Under the pieces are notes generated by a model. That model saw only the letters and a program-made list of their open reading frames with translations. It was not told the origin of the DNA and did not search any database. A program made the position numbers and the translations under genes. Source: Oscillospiraceae bacterium (GTDB lineage: Bacteria; Bacillota; Clostridia; Oscillospirales; Oscillospiraceae). From it: 9,918 bases of DNA. The stretch is from contig JAFQSI010000087.1 in assembly GCA_017409645.1 (NCBI GenBank), forward strand, positions 1-9,918, read 5' to 3'. Positions within the stretch are counted from its first letter, which is position 1. Each line of letters starts with the position of its first letter. Positions 1 to 5,946 of this stretch are shown here, one piece after another.

Positions 1-1065
1 CGGATGGCCCGGCACCTGCTGCCGGACGCCGTCACCCCAGAGGATATCATCACCGCCTGCGGCGGCGAGCTTCCTCCCCAGCGGCCCCGGCCGCCGAAAA
101 GATCCCTGGACATGACCCCGCCGCCGGAGCGCAGTCCGGAAAAGCTGCCCCTGTGGCGCAGGCTCCTGACGGCTGCTTCCGGCGCGGGCTTCCTGGGGTG
201 TCTGGGCTATGCCCTGACCCGGGTGGAGCTGAGCAGGCTGTATCAGGGCGCTGCGTTTTGGAGGAGTTACGGAGCGCTGTATCTGACCATGTTCGCGCTG
301 CTGTTTGTCTTCTGCGCATCCGTCAGCCGCCGGGCCAGCGTCCGGGAGCAGAGGCTGATGCAGGGCAGGCTCTCCCTCCGCACGAAAATCACCCTGGCCC
401 TTTGCCTGCTGGCCATCCCCGTGACACTGTGGCTGGGATTGAAGCTGGGCGGGGGACGGAAATATCTGGTGGTCTCCGTGCTGATCGTGGTGGAGACGAT
501 GGTCCCCTTCTTTGTGGCCTTTGAGGGCCGGAAGCCCCAGGCCCGGGAGCTGGTGATCCTGGCGGTTCTGAGCGCCCTGGCCATCGGCGGACGGGCGGTG
601 TTCTTTGCCCTGCCGGGCTTCAAGCCCGTGGCGGCCCTGGTGATCCTGACGGGCGTGGCCTTCGGCGCGGAAGCCGGATTCCTGGTGGGCGCGGTGACGA
701 TGCTGGTGTCCAATGTGCTGTTCGGTCAGGGACCCTGGACTCCCTGGCAGATGTTCGCCATGGGCACCATCGGTCTGGCGGCGGGGATCCTCTTCCGCAA
801 GGGGCTGCTGAACCGGGACCGGCTGAGCCTGTCTGTCTTCGGCGGGATGTCCATTTTCATCCTCTACGGCGGCATCCTGAATCCCACTTCGGTTTGGATG
901 TACCAGTCCCAGCCGAGTCTGAAGATGGTCCTGGCGACATTCGTCACCGGACTGCCCGCCGATGCCGTCCACGCTGCGTCGACGGTGTTCTTCCTCTGGC
1001 TCCTGTCGGACTCCATGCTGCAGAAGCTGGACCGGGTAAAGGTGAAATACGGTTTGATCGAATAA
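1..1065 (+). CDS. ECF transporter S-component-like membrane protein, 5' end cut by window
   Basis: The reading frame is open to the left edge, so the ATG at 4 is not a proven start and there is no room to see a ribosome site. Residues are counted from that ATG (353 aa). Residues 1-50 are proline- and charge-rich. About nine to ten hydrophobic segments follow, near 53-73, 88-108, 129-148, 153-173, 183-203, 208-240, 248-266, 274-292 and 307-335. The last ~170 residues look like an ECF S component: an RAVFFALPGFKPVAAL stretch (197-212), then SNVLFGQGPWTPWQMFA (236-252) and a following Gly-rich helix. Such proteins sit in the membrane, bind a vitamin-like substrate and dock on the shared EcfT/EcfAA' energising module. 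The substrate is unknown; a cobalamin-related compound is a weak guess from similar proteins. Residues 5-20 (LLPDAVTPEDIITACG) resemble the tail of an ECF ATPase, so the full protein may be a fusion. A hairpin follows the stop by five bases. Confidence 0.75.
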   Translation, partial: RMARHLLPDAVTPEDIITACGGELPPQRPRPPKRSLDMTPPPERSPEKLPLWRRLLTAASGAGFLGCLGYALTRVELSRLYQGAAFWRSYGALYLTMFALLFVFCASVSRRASVREQRLMQGRLSLRTKITLALCLLAIPVTLWLGLKLGGGRKYLVVSVLIVVETMVPFFVAFEGRKPQARELVILAVLSALAIGGRAVFFALPGFKPVAALVILTGVAFGAEAGFLVGAVTMLVSNVLFGQGPWTPWQMFAMGTIGLAAGILFRKGLLNRDRLSLSVFGGMSIFILYGGILNPTSVWMYQSQPSLKMVLATFVTGLPADAVHAASTVFFLWLLSDSMLQKLDRVKVKYGLIE

Positions 1066-1070
1066 AAATA

Positions 1071-1094
1071 CAGGCCCGCCGTTAGGCGGGCCTG
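1071..1094. terminator. Hairpin terminator after the ECF S-component gene
   Basis: A perfect 10-bp GC-rich stem (caggcccgcc / ggcgggcctg) with a gtta loop starts five bases after the stop codon. On the plus strand the usual T-tract is missing: the sequence goes straight into the end of repeat copy A. On the minus strand the stem is followed by tattttt, so it may also stop transcripts coming the other way. Confidence 0.65.
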
Positions 1095-1095
1095 T

Positions 1096-1309
1096 CAGCG
1101 TGTCGAAAAAGCCCTTGCCTCTCCCTCTGGGAGAGGTGGCCGAGCGCAGCGAGGTCGGAGAGGGCCTCCCGATTTTCTTTGAAAATCGGGAAAAATCGAA
1201 TATTTGCTCTGCAAATATTCGATAACCCTCTCAGTCACGCTGACGCGTGACAGCTCTCCCAAAGGGAGAGCCAAGGCGCTTCGCGCAAAATGGGTTTATC
1301 GACAGCCTG
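1096..1309 (-). repeat. Interspersed MITE-like repeat, copy A (214 bp)
   Basis: This is a full copy of a repeat also found at 8217-8431 (copy B) and from 9787 on (copy C), here in the opposite orientation. Its ends are imperfect inverted repeats: cagcgtgtcgaaaaagcc at 1096 and the complement of cagcctg-ended gggtttatcgacagcctg at 1292-1309, matching at 14 of 18 positions. A second inverted pair lies further in (ccttgcctctccctctggga and ccttggctctccctttggga on opposite strands). Inside are two perfect hairpins: 1168-1190 (10-bp stem) and 1195-1223 (13-bp AT-rich stem). Between 1180 and 1276 it matches copy C at 96 of 97 positions. There is no plausible protein, so it is non-autonomous. It sits exactly between two convergent terminator hairpins. 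Confidence 0.85.
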
Positions 1310-1310
1310 A

Positions 1311-1338
1311 AAACGGCACCGCGAAAGCGGTGCCGTTT
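1311..1338 (-). terminator. Terminator of the NodB-fold/DUF1653 operon
   Basis: A perfect 12-bp stem (aaacggcaccgc / gcggtgccgttt) with a four-base loop begins two bases beyond the DUF1653 stop codon on the minus strand. The minus-strand transcript would end in gtttt before entering the end of repeat copy A, so the T-run is short. Its position directly after the stop supports a terminator role. Confidence 0.7.
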
Positions 1339-1340
1339 GG

Positions 1341-1556
1341 TCATTCTTCGATGGGATAGAACCGGGGACCGTGGTAGCCGTCCCGGTCCACCTGTTCGGT
1401 CCACATGGCCGCCGGACGGACCCAGACGCCCATCTCCCCGTACAGGGCCCGGTAGACCACCATGGGCTCCAGCGTCTCCGAATGCTTCGCCACATACAGA
1501 AGCTGGTATTCCTTCCCCTTGAAGTGGCGGTACCGTCCCGGCTTCAGCTGCTCCAT
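1341..1556 (-). CDS. DUF1653 family small protein
   Basis: This 71-aa protein matches the DUF1653 pattern over its full length: GRYRHFKGKEYQLL (7-20), AKHSETLEPMVVYRALYG (23-40), then a VWVRP stretch, a W/M-E-Q segment and a terminal PRFYP. DUF1653 proteins are short, soluble and of unknown function, either free-standing or as small domains in Firmicutes and Proteobacteria. The ATG overlaps the stop of the upstream NodB-fold gene as TGATG, so it is probably translated by ribosomes finishing that gene. I see no strong separate Shine-Dalgarno site. No membrane segment or signal peptide is visible. A terminator hairpin follows at once. Family assignment is confident; the function is not known and the neighbour gives only a loose hint of an envelope link. 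Confidence 0.85.
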   Translation of the reverse strand: MEQLKPGRYRHFKGKEYQLLYVAKHSETLEPMVVYRALYGEMGVWVRPAAMWTEQVDRDGYHGPRFYPIEE

Positions 1557-2890
1557 CAGCGGTCAGCAGAGAGGACGGCGGAGGCGTCGAACAGCCCGGT
1601 GTACCACTCGGGATTCTCGGCCAGGTTGGCGCCGGTGACGATGGTGCGGATCTGACGGGCGTAGCTGCCAGTGGTCATGCCCCAGTTTTCGCCGGAGCCG
1701 GTGCCCACATAGTAGCGGAAGCCGTAGCCGCGGAGGGCTTCATACTTGGAGCCGGAGTAGGCCTCCTTGCCCATGATGTCGCCGCCGGTGGGGTAGACCA
1801 GGATGTCCGTCTCACCCAGCACGGGGGTGATCTCGGAGAACCACTTGTCCAGATCCTCCTTCAGACCGGCAACGCCGAAGTCGGCGTATTCCATGTCGTC
1901 ATAGGTGTAGCAGGCAATGTCGTAGCCCTGCTGCCGGAGCTTGTCGGCCACGGCCCGGATCTCGTCGGCCCGGTCCAGCTCCATGCCGAACAGACCCTCG
2001 TAGCCGCACAGGGCGATGGTGGCCCGTGCCCCCTCGTAGGAGAAGTCGGGATGCTCCGCAAGGAAGGCGTTGAGGATGGGGACCAGATCAAAGGCACCCT
2101 CCGTCTCGCCCATCCGGCAGGTCAGCTCGCCGTTTTCTCCGAGGACCAGGCTGTCGGCGAAGCCGCCGCATTTTCTCGTATTGCTGAAGTAATTGGCGCC
2201 CTCCTGGGTCAGGATGATGGGCTTCTTGCCCTCGGGCAGCCGGATGGAGGTCCGGTTGACGCCGACACCGCCGTCGGCAGCGGTGGTGGGAACGGCGATG
2301 TCATACAGGCTCACCAGCACATAGCCGTTTTCGTAGAGCTGCTCCAGGATCCGGGTGAATTCATCGGTGGTGAGGTGCCGCTTGAGGAAGCGGCTGCCCC
2401 GGTCCGGGTCGGCGGCGGCCTTGTCCAGATCCACGATCAGCGTCCGGAAGCTCAGATTGGGGATGTCGGCATAGTTGTCCCAGACCACCAGATCGTCCAG
2501 AGCCTGCTTGTACTGGTTGTACTGGGCCAGCAGATCCGACCGGTTGGACAGACCGCCGGAGTAACCGGCCAGCAGCTTCATGGCGTTCTCGTAATCGTAC
2601 TCGGCGGCCATGGCGGCTGCCCGGGCCTTCAGATCCAGGGCCTCGGCGTCCAGCAGCTGCACGATGCGCTCCTGGGTCGCCCTGGCGGCATTGCGATCCC
2701 GGCGCAGGGATAGGGAGCCCATCATGAAGGACAGACACAGCAACCCGGTCACGCCCAGGATGATAAAGGGAAGGTATTTTTCCTTGAAGAGCTGGCGGGG
2801 GTGGGGTCTGCGTCCCGGCCTGCGGGAGCGGGCGGGCGTATCGTTTGCAGGAATTGCCGGTTCCCGCTTGTTCAGGTTCTGTTCGTCCAT
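1556..2890 (-). CDS. Membrane-anchored NodB-fold (polysaccharide deacetylase-like) protein, probably inactive
   Basis: The 444-aa product has a short basic cytoplasmic tail (1-38), one membrane helix (39-60, YLPFIILGVTGLLCLSFMMG), a helical, probably coiled stretch (65-135), and an extracellular NodB-like domain from about 147 to the end. The fold is recognisable from FTRILEQLYENGYVLVSLYDI (178-198), KKPIILTQEGANYF (222-235), FDLVPILNAFLAEHPDFSYEGARATIALCGYEG (267-299) and DKWFSEITPVLGETDILVYPTGGDI (348-372). Active relatives carry an Asp pair before the NYY motif and an SHxxxH metal site. Here the Asp pair is replaced by Glu-Gly (230-231), and the SHTYGH-like site reads CYTYDD (327-332), with both histidines gone. 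It is therefore predicted to bind rather than cleave glycans. ATG start at 2890 follows a gaaagg site; a strong promoter lies upstream. The gene overlaps DUF1653 by one base. Confidence 0.8.
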   Translation of the reverse strand: MDEQNLNKREPAIPANDTPARSRRPGRRPHPRQLFKEKYLPFIILGVTGLLCLSFMMGSLSLRRDRNAARATQERIVQLLDAEALDLKARAAAMAAEYDYENAMKLLAGYSGGLSNRSDLLAQYNQYKQALDDLVVWDNYADIPNLSFRTLIVDLDKAAADPDRGSRFLKRHLTTDEFTRILEQLYENGYVLVSLYDIAVPTTAADGGVGVNRTSIRLPEGKKPIILTQEGANYFSNTRKCGGFADSLVLGENGELTCRMGETEGAFDLVPILNAFLAEHPDFSYEGARATIALCGYEGLFGMELDRADEIRAVADKLRQQGYDIACYTYDDMEYADFGVAGLKEDLDKWFSEITPVLGETDILVYPTGGDIMGKEAYSGSKYEALRGYGFRYYVGTGSGENWGMTTGSYARQIRTIVTGANLAENPEWYTGLFDASAVLSADR

Positions 2891-2925
2891 AGGCAGATAC
2901 CGCCTTTCTGTAAATAGTCCCTTCC

Positions 2926-2954
2926 ATTATACCCGATGGGCGGGGAAAATGCAA
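2926..2954 (-). promoter_or_regulatory. Sigma-A-type promoter of the NodB-fold gene
   Basis: On the minus strand a TTGCAT -35 box (2954-2949) and a perfect TATAAT -10 box (2931-2926) are separated by exactly 17 bases. Transcription would begin near 2919, giving a leader of about 30 bases before the ATG at 2890. It lies between the gdhA terminator and the gene, so the gene pair is transcribed independently of gdhA. Confidence 0.8.
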
Positions 2955-2982
2955 TTGGGAATTAGAAACTGACTCGCCGGAA

Positions 2983-3017
2983 GAGAAAAAACACCGCCGG
3001 GTGTTCCGGCGGTGTTT
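2983..3017 (-). terminator. Intrinsic terminator of gdhA
   Basis: A perfect 12-bp stem (aaacaccgccgg / ccggcggtgttt) with a five-base loop lies about 18 bases past the gdhA stop. On the minus strand it is followed by a T-rich run (ttttctctt). This is a classic intrinsic terminator, with T-rich bases both in the stem foot and after it. Confidence 0.9.
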
Positions 3018-3034
3018 GATGGCTGGGGAGTGAC

Positions 3035-4384
3035 TTAGAATGCGTCGCCCTGCCAGATCATGGCGTCGGCGACCTTCAGGAAGCCTGCGATGTTGGCACC
3101 CACGACCAGGTTGCCGGGCATATCCACCTGGGCGGCGGCGTCGGCAGCGGCGGCGTAGATGTTCTTCATGATCTGCTGCAGCTTGGCGTCGACCTCCTCG
3201 AAGGTCCAGTTCAGACGCTGGCTGTTCTGGCTCATCTCCAGGCCGGAGGTGGCGACACCACCGGCGTTGGCAGCCTTGGCGGGGCCGAAGGGGATGCCGG
3301 CGGTCTGGAAGGCCTTGGTGGCCTCCAGGGTGCAGGGCATGTTGGCACCCTCGGCGACGTACTTGACGCCGTTTGCGATCAGGGCGTTGGCGGATTCCTC
3401 ATCGATCTCGTTCTGGGTGGCGCAGGGCAGGGCGATGTCACAGGGGACAGTCCAGATGCCCTTGCAGCCGGGGGTGAAGGTGGCGGTGGGGACGTAGTCC
3501 AGATAGGTGTGGATGCGGGCGCGGTTGACTTCCTTGATCTGCTTGATGACACGATAGTCGATGCCGTTGGGATCGTAGATGTAGCCGGAGGAGTCGGACA
3601 TGGCCACGACCTTGCCGCCGAGCTGGGTGGCCTTCTGGTTGGCGTAGGTGGCAACGTTGCCGGAGCCGGAGATGACCACGGTCTTGCCCTCGAAGGAGTC
3701 CTCGGCAGCCTTGAGCATCTCATTGGTGAAGTAGCACAGGCCGTAGCCGGTGGCCTCGGTACGGGCCAGGGAGCCGCCTGCACCGACCTTCTTGCCGGTC
3801 AGGACGCCGGTGAACTCATTGCGCAGCTTGCGGTACATGCCGAACATGTAGCCGATCTCACGGGCGCCGGTGCCGATGTCGCCGGCGGGCACATCGGTGT
3901 CAGCGCCGATGTGGCGGTACAGCTCAGACATGAAGGCCTGGCAGAAGCGCATGATCTCGGCGTCGGACTTGCCCTTGGGGTCGAAGTCGGAGCCACCCTT
4001 GCCGCCACCCATGGGCAGGCCGGTCAGGGAGTTTTTGAAGATCTGCTCGAAGCCCAGGAACTTCATGATGGACAGGTTGACGGAGGGGTGCAGACGGATG
4101 CCGCCCTTGTAGGGGCCGATGGCGGAGTTGTACTGGACGCGGTAGCCGCGGTTGACCTGGATGTTGCCCTGGTCGTCGGTCCAGCTCACGCGGAAGATGA
4201 TGATCCGCTCAGGCTCGACGATGCGGTCGATGATCTTATGCTTGACGATGTCGGGGCGGCGCTCCACGATGGGCTCCAGGGAGGTCAGGACCTCCTCGAC
4301 GGCCTGAAGGAACTCCTTCTCGCCGGGGTTGCGCTGGCACAGGCCCGCGTAGACATTCTTCAGATATTCATTGTTGATAGCCAT
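3035..4384 (-). CDS. gdhA: NADP-type glutamate dehydrogenase
   Basis: This 449-aa cytoplasmic enzyme interconverts 2-oxoglutarate plus ammonium and glutamate. It is the hexameric ~450-aa class. Landmarks: K93 and IFKNSL with K117 (substrate carboxylate), LPMGGGKGGSDFDPKGKSD with catalytic K129 (123-141), DVPAGD with D169, and an ISGSGNVA Rossmann turn (238-245). After the second Rossmann strand the sequence is AMSDSSG (261-267), as in E. coli GdhA. The clostridial NAD enzyme has a different SGPDG-type loop there, so NADP use and an ammonia-assimilating role are inferred. The C-terminal ANAGGVATSGLEMSQNSQRLNW and VVGANIAGFLKVADAMI are typical. ATG at 4384 follows an AGGAG site seven bases away. 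It stands alone, with its own promoter and terminator, and is divergent from the HAD-luxS-mtnN cluster. Confidence 0.97.
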   Translation of the reverse strand: MAINNEYLKNVYAGLCQRNPGEKEFLQAVEEVLTSLEPIVERRPDIVKHKIIDRIVEPERIIIFRVSWTDDQGNIQVNRGYRVQYNSAIGPYKGGIRLHPSVNLSIMKFLGFEQIFKNSLTGLPMGGGKGGSDFDPKGKSDAEIMRFCQAFMSELYRHIGADTDVPAGDIGTGAREIGYMFGMYRKLRNEFTGVLTGKKVGAGGSLARTEATGYGLCYFTNEMLKAAEDSFEGKTVVISGSGNVATYANQKATQLGGKVVAMSDSSGYIYDPNGIDYRVIKQIKEVNRARIHTYLDYVPTATFTPGCKGIWTVPCDIALPCATQNEIDEESANALIANGVKYVAEGANMPCTLEATKAFQTAGIPFGPAKAANAGGVATSGLEMSQNSQRLNWTFEEVDAKLQQIMKNIYAAAADAAAQVDMPGNLVVGANIAGFLKVADAMIWQGDAF

Positions 4385-4471
4385 AAATGATCACTCCTAA
4401 ATGGATGAGTTTGTTTCCAGCCGCAGCCGCTGGTCAGTTCGGCGAGGGCTGTTTTGGAAAACGATGGGCTG

Positions 4472-4500
4472 ATTATAATACATGTATCCATGAATTTCAA
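4472..4500 (-). promoter_or_regulatory. gdhA: Sigma-A-type promoter of gdhA
   Basis: On the minus strand TTGAAA (4500-4495) and a perfect TATAAT (4477-4472) are 17 bases apart. The spacer contains the 10-bp perfect palindrome atacatgtat (4478-4487), a possible operator. The leader is about 80 bases long and includes the near-palindrome ccagccgcagccgctgg close to the ribosome site. Regulation by either element is only inferred. Confidence 0.8.
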
Positions 4501-4609
4501 GAGGAAATGAAGCTCCGGCGGACGAAAGTTGCGCTCTGACGGACACTTTCTCTGAATAGACCAAAAAAACTGCAATTTGGAGGGCGCAGTTTTGCAATTT
4601 TGACGGGGG

Positions 4610-4638
4610 TTGCAATTGTACGAGAAATGCGGTACAAT
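4610..4638 (+). promoter_or_regulatory. Sigma-A-type promoter of the HAD-luxS-mtnN cluster
   Basis: TTGCAA (4610-4615) and TACAAT (4633-4638) are 17 bases apart. The predicted start is near 4645, and an AAAGGGGG ribosome site (4648-4655) precedes the ATG at 4664. The -35 box is part of the third of three TGCAATT repeats (4571, 4593, 4611), and an 8-bp inverted repeat (aaaactgc 4566-4573, gcagtttt 4586-4593) lies just upstream, so a DNA-binding regulator is possible. Confidence 0.75.
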
Positions 4639-4663
4639 ATAAAAATTAAAGGGGGAATGTGCG

Positions 4664-5317
4664 ATGATCGAAACTGTTCTGTTTGACCTGGACGGAACCC
4701 TGACCGATTCGGGTCTGGGCATCACCAAGGGAGTCCAGTACGCCCTGGGGCAGCTGGGCTATGCCGTCCCTCCGCGGGAGAGCCTGTTCTCCTTCATCGG
4801 CCCGCCGCTGCACAAGTCCTTCCAGCGCCACTGCGGCGTGGATGAGGCCGGGGCCGCGGAGGCGGTCCGTCAGTTCCGGGTGTATTATAATGAAATGGGC
4901 GGCATCCTGGAGAACGAGGTCTATACCGGCGTCCGGGAGCTGCTGCGGGACCTGAAAGCCGCCGGGAAGCGCCTGATGGTCGCCACCTCCAAGCCCCAGG
5001 CCGCGGCGGAAAAGGTGATGCACCATTTTGGTTTGGACGAATTCGTCCCCGAGATCATCGGCGGCACCGACGACACCCGGAACACCAAGGGCAAGGTCAT
5101 CGCCTACGCCCTCCGGGAATACGGCGTGGACCCCGCGACGGCCATCATGGTGGGCGACCGGGAGCATGATATCCTCGGCGCAGCGGAAAACAACCTTCCC
5201 GCCATCGGCATCACCTGGGGCTACGGCGACCGGGCGGAGCTGGAAACGGCGGGCGCAAAAGCAGTATTCGATACCCCCGCGGAAACGGTACAATACATAT
5301 TGAGAGGTTCATTGTAA
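4664..5317 (+). CDS. HAD-superfamily hydrolase, phosphoglycolate phosphatase-like (subfamily IA)
   Basis: This 217-aa soluble protein has all HAD phosphatase motifs. Motif I is FDLDGTLTDSG (7-17), with nucleophile D8 and acid/base D10. Motif II is VATSKPQ (106-112), with S109. Motif III is the lysine in TKGK (141-144). Motif IV is VGDREHDILGA (163-173), with D165 and D169. The helical cap inserted between motifs I and II (about 15-85) is the C1 type of subfamily IA, as in Gph and PGMB-like enzymes. It should remove phosphate from a small metabolite. The substrate cannot be read from the sequence, but phosphoglycolate or a nucleotide/sugar phosphate is likely. It is first in a plus-strand cluster and its stop overlaps the luxS start as TAATG, so the two are translationally coupled. 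An odd feature is the pairing with luxS, which may point to a role near ribose-derived by-products. Confidence 0.9.
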   Translation: MIETVLFDLDGTLTDSGLGITKGVQYALGQLGYAVPPRESLFSFIGPPLHKSFQRHCGVDEAGAAEAVRQFRVYYNEMGGILENEVYTGVRELLRDLKAAGKRLMVATSKPQAAAEKVMHHFGLDEFVPEIIGGTDDTRNTKGKVIAYALREYGVDPATAIMVGDREHDILGAAENNLPAIGITWGYGDRAELETAGAKAVFDTPAETVQYILRGSL

Positions 5318-5793
5318 TGGAAAAGATCGCGAGCTTCACCATCGACCACATCAAATTGCAGCCGGGTCTGTATGTGTCCCGGAAGGATCACCTGGGCGCA
5401 GAGAGCGTCACCACCTTTGATCTGCGCATCACCTCCCCCAACGAGGAGCCGGTCATCAGCACCGGCGGCATCCACGCCATCGAGCATCTGGGCGCCACCT
5501 ACCTGCGCAACAACGAGCTGTGGAAGGATCTGGTCCTCTACTTCGGACCCATGGGCTGCCGGACGGGCTTTTACCTGCTGCTGGCCGGTGACCTCAGCAG
5601 CGACGCGATCCTGCCCCTGGTGACGGGCTGCTTCAAGTTCATCGCCGAATACGAGGGTGAGATCCCCGGCGCGACGGCAAAGGACTGCGGCAACTACAAG
5701 GATATGGATCTGCGGGCTGCGAAGGCCTGGGCAGAGCGGTACTACGCCCTGCTGCGCACCATCGACGAGGACCGGCTGGTCTATCCTACATAA
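5317..5793 (+). CDS. luxS: S-ribosylhomocysteine lyase (AI-2 synthase)
   Basis: This 158-aa protein has the full LuxS signature. It cleaves S-ribosylhomocysteine to homocysteine and DPD, the precursor of autoinducer-2. The Fe/Zn site is HAIEH (H53, H57; base E56) plus C124 in AKDCGNYKDMDL (121-132). The catalytic cysteine is C81 in FGPMGCRTGFYL (76-87). Length is the family norm. Family members more often have HTIEHL; the T-to-A change is conservative. The ATG shares a base with the stop of the HAD gene (TAATG) and has a GAGAGG site nine bases upstream. MtnN, which makes its substrate, is encoded downstream, separated by repeat copy D. The cytoplasmic role is methyl-cycle recycling; quorum signalling is possible but cannot be shown from this window. 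Confidence 0.97.
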   Translation: MEKIASFTIDHIKLQPGLYVSRKDHLGAESVTTFDLRITSPNEEPVISTGGIHAIEHLGATYLRNNELWKDLVLYFGPMGCRTGFYLLLAGDLSSDAILPLVTGCFKFIAEYEGEIPGATAKDCGNYKDMDLRAAKAWAERYYALLRTIDEDRLVYPT

Positions 5794-5795
5794 CC

Positions 5796-5915
5796 CCCTT
5801 GCCTCCCCACAGGGGGAGGGGGACCGCACAGCGGTGGAGGGGGTGTACTCCCAAGGATAGGACACTCCCCCAGTCAGCTGACGCTGACAGCCCCCTCTCA
5901 GAGGGGGCCGAGATC
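5796..5915 (+). repeat. Related short interspersed repeat, copy D (~120 bp)
   Basis: This block fills most of the luxS-mtnN gap. It begins ccccttgcctccccacaggg and ends in a hairpin (gccccct / agggggc) followed by cgag. Its left part parallels copy A (cttgcct-c-ccc, then ggag, ccg, agcg, gagggg). Its right part parallels it too (ccagtcag, gacg, gacagc, ctct, agaggg, cc). It lacks the two AT-rich inner hairpins and has instead a central gggggtgt / acactccccc inverted repeat. It is therefore a shorter subfamily of the same repeat group, in the same orientation as copy A. No gene is seen in it. Confidence 0.65.
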
Positions 5916-5946
5916 ACACTGAATATAGTAGGGAATGGAGCGTATC

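Noticed and set aside
1096..1309. Repeat copies A-C as a CRISPR array
   Set aside because: The copies are ~215 bp, far apart and in mixed orientation, with no regular spacers and no cas genes.
3509..4390. A 293-codon open frame on the plus strand opposite gdhA
   Set aside because: It is the mirror of a highly conserved gene in GC-rich DNA, has a low-complexity Gly/Ala/Val/Asp composition, and matches no known fold.
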